Source: Metridium senile
Lineage: Eukaryota > Cnidaria > Anthozoa > Actiniaria > Metridiidae
Reading direction: 5' to 3'
DNA length: 64,000 nucleotides
Assembly (NCBI GenBank): GCA_949775045.1
Contig: OX459106.1
Span: 4,335,384 to 4,399,383, forward strand
Positions 55,170-64,000 of this stretch are shown in pieces. Every line of letters starts with the position of its first letter. Positions within the stretch are counted from its first letter, which is position 1. A program made the translations under genes and the position numbers. The notes beneath the pieces were generated by a model. That model did not search any database, was not told where the DNA came from, and saw nothing but the letters and a program-made list of their open reading frames with translations.

Positions 55170-56242
55170 TAGAGATTACTTAATGGAAAATGCGTGCGTA
55201 CGGTTTTTATGCACAAGTTGAGAAGTATCAGAAAATGAACGAGTGAGCGTAGCGAACGAGTGAGTTTTCTGATACGCATCAACGAGTGCATAAAAATCGT
55301 ACAAGCATTTTCCATTCTGTAATTTATTTATCTCATAGATACTGAGATTTCAGAAAGCAAAACTTTTAACAATATATAGTTGTTGGGCTACAGGGTGAAC
55401 ATCTCTATTGACAGATATTTTTACTAAAAAACAATCAAAAACTTTGCCATTGCATAAAAAAAGTGTTTTAATATGTTTTACAAATTCAAGGCAGAAAGTT
55501 TGAAAGTAATACATTGTTGAACATGCATGTTTACCGAAGGAGGTATAAATAACTTACAAATTAGAAATTTAACTTACGAACTTGGGTTTGTTTCCCTTCC
55601 CTAGTTTCTTTAGCTGTTTCTGTTTGGAAGTTATTGTTTTTCGTGTTTTTTTTTCAAACACAAGATCATTGATAATGCTGTTTGGTTATGGCGTTGATTT
55701 AAAATGTCTTTCGAAACTGGACAACATCCCTCGTAGCGACGATGGTTCGTATACTCTTGTCCTTCTTTGGTTCGCACACACACGAAAAATTCCCTGATAA
55801 ATTCATTCAGCTCGGCAGGAGGAATGTCAGCTATCTCGCCGCGTGTTTCACCTTTATTTTCAAGAAACTTGGTCAACAAAGAGACATCTCTTTTCGTCTT
55901 TTTCACAGTATTTGGATTTTCTTATTCTTCAATAAACGAATCTACGGAATTGGCGAGTAGATATAGTAACACAAATCTGGAGCCTTCTGCAGCCATTTTC
56001 GCTCAAGTCGCAAAGGTGCCAATTTTAGTTGTTGACAGTGAGTGTTCGGTGATCGTGTTTCTGATTGGACGAACGATAATTTTCACTAGTGAAAATACAT
56101 CGTTCGTCCAATCAGAAAGGCGAACGGTGCTTTTTCACTAGTGAAAAACGTCGTTCGCCTTTCTTATTGTCTAAATTCATCGCACGAACGAAAATTTACT
56201 CAATTAGATTTTCGTGTGTAAATCTCAGTATCTATGAGATAA
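55170..56242 (-). mobile_element. Crypton-like (tyrosine recombinase) element remnant
   Basis: Compared with units A and B, this is extra sequence. A hairpin at 55182-55315 (GGAAAATGCGTGCGTACGG / inverse) precedes 21-bp inverted repeats ATCTCATAGATACTGAGATT (55330-55350, 56220-56240). The minus strand encodes the recombinase N-terminal region listed next. Confidence 0.6.
55631..55997 (-). pseudogene. Crypton/DUF3504-type recombinase N-terminal region, broken
   Basis: From a minus ATG near 55996 the frame reads MAAEGSRFVLLYLLANSVDS then FIEE, a TAA, then ENPNTVKKTKRDVSLLTKFL and IADIPPAELNEFIREFFVCV followed by RTKEGQEY. The IPPAELN..I..FF..VRTK.G.EY pattern is characteristic of the Crypton-derived DUF3504 proteins (ZMYM, QRICH1, KIAA1958 relatives). 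The TAA replaces a position usually occupied by Gln. The catalytic R-H-R-Y region is missing. Confidence 0.7.
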
Positions 56243-56527
56243 AAAGTTGTTAGGAATAACATATCATACTTATTATTAGTGAATTGTTCAGTACACTTTG
56301 CACTGAAAAATGCATATCAGCCTAGCCTGAGAAAACAGATGTTCTTTCGCTACATATTTTGGCTTGTGCTATATTCCTAACAAGGTTTTATTACCGGAAT
56401 CATTTTAGACAAGTTTGTTAACACTGGTGTACGTAACAATGAATGAAATCGTCGTTGCGTTCCATCGACCATGAAAAACAGCTTGAAAGATGAAAGTCGT
56501 CAACAAAGTTGAATAAATAATAAACAA

Positions 56528-59500
56528 ATTAGGTAATACCTAATAGCGGAGCTCCCAGTTTAATTTTTTTTTACCACATCAATATGTGCATGTAAATAGT
56601 TTTTGTGCACTGGTCATAAAAGCTGTACATGATGACGTAGGCGTATTTGTTCGTATTGGAAAGAAATACTATTTCTTACTGTTCAAGGTTACTCAAGAAA
56701 AGAAAGAGAAATACTAATCTGGAATATATATATTTTCGACTATAAGTCAACTATATTTTTCAAGCTTTTTGCTAAAGATACTTTTTATGCATAACGAATT
56801 GTTGACTAAATATCCAACCAAAACAATTTTTATTTTTAAAAAATTCACTTAAAAAAAAATCGATATCACAATAGCGTTTCTAGCGAAAAAAAGGTATCCA
56901 CGCACTTTTGAAAGATTAATTACTGGGATACCTGTGGTATCACAGTCTTAAAATGCCTTTGTTTTTTTTTTCTCCTGCTCGACAAAATGAACAAATTGCG
57001 CAATATTACCCAGAGGGTAATTGCGGCCTCACAATAGCCTCGACACCATGACATGTTGTCCCATTGATTTCGTCGATACCATGACAGCCCTGATATCGTC
57101 CAATCATATATCAGGTCTGTGTCTTGTTTTTATTTGTGATGTGATTGACGGTGATTGGCGTTGTCACTATTTTGACAGAAAATAACACGTGAAGTCGAGT
57201 CATTGTGATTGTTCGATCGAATATCGACTCGTGTCGGGGGTACTCCCTTATATTTACTATACGGGGACGTTCCGCCAAATAGGGTATGGTTTTTTGCCTT
57301 GGCGTCTTGAATAGGGTATACAATTTAGCCTAATTTGTCTTAAATTGCCTTACCTAGGGTATATAATTTCCCCCTTGAGTCTTGGATAGGGTCTACTTTT
57401 TACCAATTTGTCTTGAAATAGGGTACATATTTTTAGGATTCTGCTGTCTTAAATAGGGTCAGGGTTTAGAGGTACCAGCGGGCATTCATTATTATTAGTT
57501 GCTGTAGTACAGGGTTGACACCCGAAATATAGCTAGCTATTTTCCTCTTTATAAAGACGAGGATATCTTGGCCGGAAGGATCCGCCGGGGTGAAATGTCA
57601 ACATTTTGTAACACAGGCATCCCGGTACATAGAAATATCGAGCAGATTCAAACAAGCCCAAAAATCACACACATTTTTTCTTTTTGTGAACTGGGAAAAT
57701 AGGATTTTATGCACTGGTCATCAATCAAATAAAACACACATGGCAATAATATTTTAACAAAACACAATTTAAGAGTTGACTTTTAATGATACATAAAAAA
57801 CTACTGAAAACAACAAAATAAACATATAGTCATTGTCAAAAAAGTTGTCCAGTGAAAAAAGACTTAAAGACCAAAAGAAGTATCATCTGATGATTTGTAT
57901 ATTTGTTTTAAACGATATAAATTCTGGTTTCAAACTCTATAGTGAGTAACAGTGAACAGAGAATAATAATTATGAACTCTACTTATACAATAATTTCTGG
58001 TATCGAGTATTTAGGGCGAGTATATAAGGTCTGACATGACATTTCTTTTGGTCTAAATGACTTTTTTGGTGGACAACATTAATAACATTGTCTGTATAAG
58101 AGAGAAAAATACCATACGCCCTTGGCGGGACTTGGTCCACGCTTTCAGCATAGTCAGTAGTCCAACGAGGATCCACTACCATCCAGGTATCCCAGTTTAC
58201 CCTGCCAACAGGTTTAAATTCGTGACAAACGCCGTACGTGACTTTGTGTCACGACACGCTAACGTGACAAGTTCTATTTTTGGCGGGCTTGCCACCAAAG
58301 TACCTTTTTGCTTCAAATTTGCTTCAAACACAAGACAAAACGCTGAGAAAAATCAAGATTTTGAGCTTCAAATTGACAAAAACATTATTCGAACTAGACC
58401 TCAATAGGATGGTAACTATGCATTTTAATTTAAAAGGAAAAAAGGAAATATGAAAACATTTCTTTGTAAAAAAAACCTTTTCATCGATTTAGATTTACTA
58501 AAAAGAAGTCATGGCAAATCAGTTCAAAACAAAACAAAAAGTTCTTTTGAAATGGAATTAAAAGCGTCAAGAATAAGTTCTACCAACACAAAATCGTTTT
58601 GAAAAGACAAGGATTTTAAAACAAGGTATTTTACTATGGAAAACTTTGTGTAAAACATCATTTTGTTCTGTAAACAAATATTTAATTAACGACTTTGAAG
58701 TAAAAACTACTAAAAAAAGCTCGTTTAGTAGCCATAAAATTGTCAATATTACTAAATATAACAGAAGTTATTCAACCAATTTTAAATTATGTTTGTATAA
58801 ATAAACACCTTTTTCAATCGAGCAAAGGCTACGAAAAGTACAATTTACACATGCACAAACATCGTTTCATGTACGGTTTTTATCTCAAAAAGTAAATGAA
58901 ATGGAGATAAACCTTTTCTCTTTTCTTAATAATAATAAAACAGAGATTAGTTATTATTAGTTTTTAGGTGTTTTTTTTTTTCAAGCTCGTTATATCAAAC
59001 AGTTTTTTTCGGTTTCAAAAAACGTGAAACAAATAATAATCTTGAACTTACTTTATCGGTGTTTATTTTCTTGAGGTTTTCTTCTCTTCAATGACATTGA
59101 TCATATTTTGACGAATAAATGTATGTACTTGAATTTTGATGGATTAAACATTGTCCATAGTTCAACTGCCAAGCTTGAAAATCCCGGCTTCAATAAACTG
59201 TGCCAAGCGAAACCATATGAAGACAGTTTTCATAACAAACAAGGACGTCGCTTATTTATCAATTTTTTCAAATTGCTGTAGTCTTTAGATCTATTCTTCC
59301 GCGAAGGCATCTACAAATAAGTTTTCTTGATGATTTGGAATCAGTCTTTTGCTTTTCTTTAGTATATTTTCTTCGTTTTTTTGTTCTTCAAGTTTATGTT
59401 CTTCTTCGGTCAAAACTTTCTTTATATTCTTCGAAGTTCATCTTTCTCCGTTCATCTTTTGTATTCATGAAAGCTCTGCTATTCGCAAGTAGTATTTTGT

Positions 59501-59540
59501 ACAGATCAATTGTATTTGTATTTGGTACAGATCTGTGACT
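56528..59540 (-). mobile_element. Minus-strand AGCGGAGCTC-family copy (about 3 kb)
   Basis: The terminus at 56530-56570 (AGGTAATACCTAATAGCGGA) is the inverse of that at 32.1 kb. Internal matches in inverse order include 58330-58370 vs 31440-31490, 58500-58660 vs 32190-32350 and 59400-59480 vs 24290-24365 (AACTTCGAAGAACATAAAGA). It lacks the nested elements of the 24-32 kb copy. A frame at 57979-58182 (minus; WTTDYAESVDQVPPRAYGIF) is unassigned. Confidence 0.65.
57225..57480. repeat. Dispersed repeat, AATAGGGTA boxes
   Basis: GGGGGTACTCCCTTATATTT, then boxes TTGAATAGGGTATAC, CTAGGGTATATAATTTC, TGGATAGGGTCTAC, AAATAGGGTACATA and AAATAGGGTCAGGG at about 40-50 base spacing. A short relative is near 17.02-17.09 kb. 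Confidence 0.5.
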
Positions 59541-60127
59541 AAAAACAAAAACCTTTAGCTGAACTCTTGCGAATTTGAGTGGTGAAAGCCGTGCCGACTG
59601 ACAGCAATTTATCACACTGAGAAAAAAACAGTTTGAACAAGACAAGCTTGCTGTGTACAACGTTTTGAAGTTAAAAAGAACAAAGACCACATCTACAAGA
59701 TTACTTAGGCTGCTGAAAGTATGTATTTATTTACTTTTAATCAAACGTTTGCTGGTTTAAGGTTTATCAGTTTCTGTTTTCATTTTGACGAGACAATTGA
59801 AAGATAATGGTAAATCTGCCTTTTTGTTCACATTGCTTGTTTTCAAACATGGTTTATTTATAAGAATAAAAAACTTGAAAGCACATTTATAATTCTGTAA
59901 TTGATTGTGTGTTTGTTTGTTTTTATAAAACAAAATATAATATTTTGCCGCGCGGGGAATTGTGGTAGTTGAGGTAACATTTCCAAGATGGCGGCTTTGT
60001 AACCAAACCCGGCGCTCGCCATTTGTTGCCATTAATATGTTAAAAAAACACTAAAAATACCCCCAAAAAATCAAAAAACATATTCAAAAACAAACAAAAA
60101 AACAAAAAGAAACAAGATTCTTCAGTT
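59541..60127. other. Left flank / possible left end of the ISL2EU-like unit
   Basis: A GC-richer block at 59945-60030 contains AAGATGGCGGC (YY1-like) and GCCGCGCGGGG just before the nuclease gene and is its likely promoter. I see no terminal repeat to compare, since the other end lies beyond the window. Confidence 0.4.
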
Positions 60128-61653
60128 ATGTGGTCGAGAAATTTGAATACGATGCCAGAATTTACCCATGAAAAACTTGAAGACCACCTTGTTTCGTCCG
60201 ACTCGTCGATCGACAACAAGCCTAAAGGAGCTTCTCGGCACAAGAAACTTGGATATCAATTATTTAAATCGGGATATGTTACAGGTATTTGTGTTAAGTC
60301 TAACATCAAAATGGATGAACAATACTTATACTTAGTCCGAGGAAAAGTAAATGCACAAATGAAGAAAGAAGAGTACATTGTTTATGTGCATCTCCTCTGT
60401 GACTCCGGTAGAGTTGTTCGTGCAAGCTGTGGATGTCCAGCAGGAAAAGGAGGCTGTTGTAAGCATGTAGCTGCACTGTTATTTCAACTGCTTGATTACA
60501 AAGAACTGGAACTGACTGAAGTCCCTGTTCAAATTTCATGTACTGAAAAGTTACAGTCTTGGAACGTACCTACTTTACATCCTGAGAAAAGGGGAGCAGT
60601 CCTTTTTGAGGATTTGCTTTTTGAACAGGCAGACTATCACAAAGATAAAATTGGACGTAAGCGTCCAATGGTTAAGGGCAGAAGGGATGGTTTCAATGCG
60701 GCTCCTACCTTCTCCGAGAAAGTAACAAGAACTGATTTAAAACGACTGAGAGAAAGTCTTGATGATAAGTCACCATTAGCAGATGTACTAGACGAATGTG
60801 ACTGTAAACCATTTGATTATGATGATTACTGCAAAAACCTGCCATCAAAGATAAAACTAGAAAATAAGAAAAAAACTCTTTTGCACTTAAATACAGAGAA
60901 TGTTAGAACTGATATACTTAAACAACTTGACAATACTTTTGATCCATTTGATGTACTTTGCCCTGAAGAAATTGCAGTTGTCAAGAATAAAGTGAATGTT
61001 AGTGTTGATGAAAGTCTGGAAATTGAAAGGAATACAAGAGGGCAGGCTGACTGCCCAGAGTGGTTTCAGCACAGAGAAAAAAGACTTGTAATTTTGGTGG
61101 TGTTATGAATCGAAGAGAGACAATATTTCCCAAAACACTTCTAGAAAAAATGAAATCCAGTACCACCAGTCAAAAACTTCCTGCAAGTTGTAGATGGGGC
61201 AAAGAGAATGAAGAATATGCACTGATTAAATATTATGAAGCTCTCGATCATAAAGTAAAAATCTGTGAGTCTGTTGGTTTGATAGTCAACCCAAAATGGC
61301 CGTGGTTGGGTGCAAGTCCTGATGCACTAGCATTTGATCCACAAGAACCATCTCAATATGGGGCAGTTGAAGTTAAATGCCCTTCATCAAAAATTGAAAT
61401 GACTATTGCAGAGGCTTGTCAAGACAAGAATTTCTATCTTCATCATATTAATGGACAAATTTGTCTGAAACAGAAACACCAATACTATTTCAAACTTCAG
61501 GGCATTATGGCTATCTGCCAGTTACAATGGATTGACTTTGTTGTATTCACAGTTGTTGATTTTCATGTTGAGCGTGTTTATTTTGATTTCAATGACTGGA
61601 AAACCAACATGCTTCCAAAACTGACAACATTTTTCTTGACCTATCTAGTATAA
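60128..61653 (+). pseudogene. SWIM zinc finger - YqaJ nuclease gene, frameshifted
   Basis: Frame 1 (ATG 60128) encodes an N-terminal region, then a SWIM finger at residues about 101-113 (CGCPAGKGGCCKHVAALLF; Cys101, Cys103, Cys111, His113), a basic GRKRPMVKGRRDGF stretch and PEWFQHREKRL. Between CTT (61085-61087) and AAT (61090) the frame jumps. Frame 2 continues NFGGVMNRRETIF to 61653, with SPDAL and VEVKCP (D...E-x-K) and YYFKLQGIMAICQLQWIDFV, the YqaJ-type nuclease core. The TAS residues normally preceding NFG are missing, consistent with a 7-base deletion. Family knowledge: YqaJ genes accompany ISL2EU transposases. No intron signals explain the jump, so I call it disabled or a sequencing indel. 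Confidence 0.8.
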
Positions 61654-62053
61654 AATTAATCAAATTATAAATATTACACCTTCAAACACAAATGATTAAA
61701 CATTTTATTTACAAATAAATAAATAAATAAATTTTGATATTTACAAATAGACACTGTGATATTATTATAAAATTATTAATAATTTATTGTTCGCATACAT
61801 TAAAATATTTTATATAATGATTAATTCGTGGGCGCATGGAATTTATCTTCTAGTGTTCAACTTGATATCTTTAACACATTTAATGTCTCCATGCAAGCAC
61901 CCATGTATTATTCTGTTTATTATATAACAAACAGTGTTTTAAACCAAGAAATTTATTTCAAAATGTTGAAAACATAGACAAGTGTGATAAATAGAAATAT
62001 CAACACTGCACACATGTGTAATACGATTTTTAACAGTATACAAAATCCCTATA
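61654..62053. other. Spacer, 3' side of the YqaJ gene
   Basis: AATAAATAAATAAATAAA at about 61715 offers poly(A) signals. AT-rich otherwise. Confidence 0.4.
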
Positions 62054-62311
62054 AGGGACTGGTCATAAAGTATACGGGGGGTGGGACGGAAAAAAAGGTG
62101 GGGTGGGCCATAATTTTTGAGCATGAAAAAGGGGTGGGCCAAGAAAAATTAAAAACAATACACTGGGGGTATTTGGGGGTAATTGTTGTGCATTGTATAG
62201 GAGTGGGCTACTTGTAACTATGCATAGACTAAAGGGTGGGCCAATAAAAGTCATTCATTGGGAATTCTGAATTTTCCGTCCCACCCCCTCTATACCTTAT
62301 GACCAGTCCCT
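62054..62311. mobile_element. MITE, AGGGACTGGTCATAAAGTAT ends (258 bp)
   Basis: The right end ATACCTTATGACCAGTCCCT is the inverse of the left. Internal GGGGTGGGCCA subrepeats. No convincing target duplication; an anthozoan-type repeat lying between the two genes of the ISL2EU-like unit. Confidence 0.7.
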
Positions 62312-62838
62312 AAAACACTGTTCTTTTTAATAAAATTAAATTTATGTTGACAAGATTGATAAATATTTAAATTTGATTGTAAAATGTATGAAAACGAAAT
62401 GCCTAGTTCGAGCATTAAAATATATTTGAATTATAACTTAGGAACTAAAGTTCAAAGTAGCAAATAACAAGAAAATCAACTTGTAGCTGTCAATAAGGGA
62501 TATAGCACTATTTGAAACTGACAATATATTATAGTAAACTCACTAAACCCATTGCTATTTACTCCCTAAAATTCAGTTTTTACTGCAAGTATATATGCTT
62601 TTTTGAATTTCTATGGTGTATTAGTCTATAAAGTATATTTCAATAGTAAAGTACCTTTACTTTCAACTAGTTTTTCATGTTTTTTTTGTTATTGGCACAG
62701 GTTTTCTTAGTTTATTTTTATTGTCAATGATTGTCAATGATGTTAATAATAGAAAAGTACAAAAAAATCAGTAAAACCAATATGTAATACCAAATCAACT
62801 AGAAAACATGGTCTACATAAGACATCCAGGTAAAGTAT
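62312..62838. other. Spacer downstream of the transposase
   Basis: AT-rich 3' region shared by the two convergent genes. Nothing else seen. Confidence 0.4.
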
Positions 62839-63789
62839 CTATCCCTTATTACTATCTCGGGTTGTAGAAATAACAAGTGGTTTAAAAAACAATGTAAGGT
62901 AACAACAAATACCCCAGATCTTATTTATGTCAGCTGCCATACTTAATGGAATAACTTGTTGTAGGATTCTAAAGTTCTTAACTTTTTCTATAGCCCTCTC
63001 AACATGTATTCTTTCTTTTGCTATCCTTCGTGTTCTTACCTCATCTGAGTGACTAAGCTGAGATGCGCCATTTAAAAATGGAGGGATGTTAAGTGACACA
63101 TCCTCTGGGAGATCCTCTGCTATAGTAAATCCTCTATCAGCCATTATCACATCACCAGGTTCTAATAGGTGCAAGATTTCACAGTCATTTGTGAGTTCTC
63201 TGTCTGATGTTCTTCCAGCATAGAGCTCTGAGACAAAAGTCAATGTTCCAGCTGGGGAAATACCAATAAGGCCCTTTGCAGTGTTGTGGTGCTTATAAGT
63301 TGAAAAAGTTGCACTTTGAGTTGCTGGAGATGTTGGCTTTTCGATGAATATCTCAGTACAGTCAATTATCACCCTGGTTTCAGGATGATTTTCTTTGAAG
63401 CTTGGGGGCATTGCACTGTCAACCAAGGCTCTTGAAGGCCAGATAGGTATAGATTTCAAGCGTTGATGAAGAAAGGTAACCCAAGTTATCCAGATGTTAC
63501 TAACCTGTGAGACAGAAATGTCATATCTACTTGCTAAATCTTTCTCCAAAAGCCCACAGCGGAGCCTTGAAAGGACCATAAATAATTCTTCTTCAGGAGA
63601 AAGGGATCTCTTTCTTCCCCGCTTCTGTTGCTGCTCTGATTCAATATTTCCATTATTTGAGCCTACATACCGTAGTTTTTGGCAGGCAGGAGATAGAAAG
63701 ACGAAGAATTCTTTAAATTTGGAGTAATTAGGGAAGCCAGTGTAAAATTCTATATTGCTATCAGAGTCTTTGAACTTATCCAAAGAAAA
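62839..63789 (-). pseudogene. ISL2EU-like DDE transposase, main part
   Basis: The frame runs from just after a TGA at 63790-63792 to the stop at 62839. It begins FSLDKFKDSDSNIEFYTGF, then a basic KRGRKRSLSPEEELFMVLSR and the helix-turn-helix LEKDLASRYDISVSQVSNIW. Counting from the leucine of LDKF as residue 1: D141 in VIIDCTEIFIEKP, D216 in DVIMADRGF, E262 in RIHVERAIEKVKNFRIL, the DDE triad. The pairing with a YqaJ nuclease supports ISL2EU over Harbinger. The lack of an early ATG after the TGA implies a larger protein interrupted by the stop. Confidence 0.8.
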
Positions 63790-64000
63790 TCATGATTGTT
63801 TTAACTGTTGTTTCAGGTCGATGATTTCTCCTTCGTGTTGTAGTTTCATACGTTCAAGTTCGTTTTGCAAATTTACTATCTCTTGTTTGAGCTCATTGAT
63901 ATCAGTGGGTTTTACTTTATTTTCCATTAAGTCAGTCTTATGAAGGTCGTTGTTATGTTTATTAGTTAAATCTGTAAAAGGAATGCGTTCCCGGCACATA
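63790..64000 (-). pseudogene. N-terminal coiled-coil part of the same transposase, cut by window edge
   Basis: Same frame as the transposase, upstream of the TGA (63790-63792). Reads MCRERIPFTDLTNK, then INELKQEIVNLQNELERMKL and IIDLKQQLKQS, a clear leucine-heptad coiled coil. The beginning lies outside the window; related transposases carry a THAP-type zinc finger there, which I cannot see. Confidence 0.65.

Larger units (their letters stand above)
55030..56516 (+). pseudogene. Partial fourth array copy (unit D), interrupted
   Basis: 55030-55169 and 56243-56516 match unit A and B sequence after the N-terminal exon (TTAAACCGACATCATTTGCA, GTTAGGAATAACATATCATA, CGTTGCGTTCCATCGACCAT). A Crypton-like remnant sits between the two pieces. 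None of the three exon types is present. Confidence 0.75.

Noticed and set aside
61060..61089. Independent start of the YqaJ frame at 61060
   Set aside because: These codons overlap the SWIM frame, which is clearly the real one there; the YqaJ match begins at about 61090 after a frame jump.

Overview
This is eukaryotic nuclear DNA. It is AT-rich, its genes are split by GT-AG introns, transposable elements nest inside one another, and there is no operon-like layout. The repeat vocabulary (GGGAACGAG, AGCGGAGCTC and GGGACTGG families), Harbinger- and ISL2EU-type transposases, a Crypton-like fragment and a TIR-domain gene all point to a cnidarian, most likely an anthozoan (coral or anemone). That taxonomic call is inference.

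The main host gene is on the + strand from about 20.3 to 49.4 kb. I join ten exons (20665-21360, 22732-22941, 23714-23954, 42353-42492, 43290-43548, 44316-44543, 44846-45037, 47958-48075, 49110-49173, 49319-49417) with phase-compatible GT-AG junctions. They give a 748-residue protein with an armadillo-like N-terminal half, a TIR domain that keeps the CRSE glutamate, and a C-terminal SAM domain. It resembles SARM1 but the order is ARM-TIR-SAM instead of ARM-SAM-SAM-TIR. Two shorter, decayed tandem copies lie upstream (13.29-16.72 and 16.72-20.30 kb). Each carries an N-terminal exon, a divergent ARM-like exon and the last SAM exon only. More pieces of the array occur at 12.71-13.29 kb and at 50.1-56.5 kb.

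Layout: 1-12.7 kb is mostly gene-poor, with minisatellite and foldback repeats, a LINE reverse transcriptase remnant, a PIF1-like helicase fragment and two promoter-like GC islands. 12.7-20.3 kb is the decayed tandem array. 20.3-49.4 kb is the ARM-TIR-SAM gene. Its 18.4-kb intron 3 holds an AGCGGAGCTC-family element split by a 4.75-kb long-inverted-repeat transposon, and then a nearly complete 5.2-kb Harbinger element (transposase plus a divergent partner gene). 49.4-56.5 kb is duplicated 3' flank broken by a second long-inverted-repeat transposon (50667-54824), followed by a partial fourth array copy broken by a Crypton-like remnant. 56.5-59.5 kb is a minus-strand AGCGGAGCTC-family copy. 59.9 kb to the right edge is an ISL2EU-like unit made of a SWIM/YqaJ nuclease gene (+, frameshifted) and a DDE transposase (-, with an in-frame stop), cut by the window end.

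The least expected structure is the pair of long-inverted-repeat elements. Both sit in TTAA duplications, both start GAG and share an ATCGA box, both have kilobase arms, and neither shows a transposase. The second has an empty-site counterpart inside this same window.
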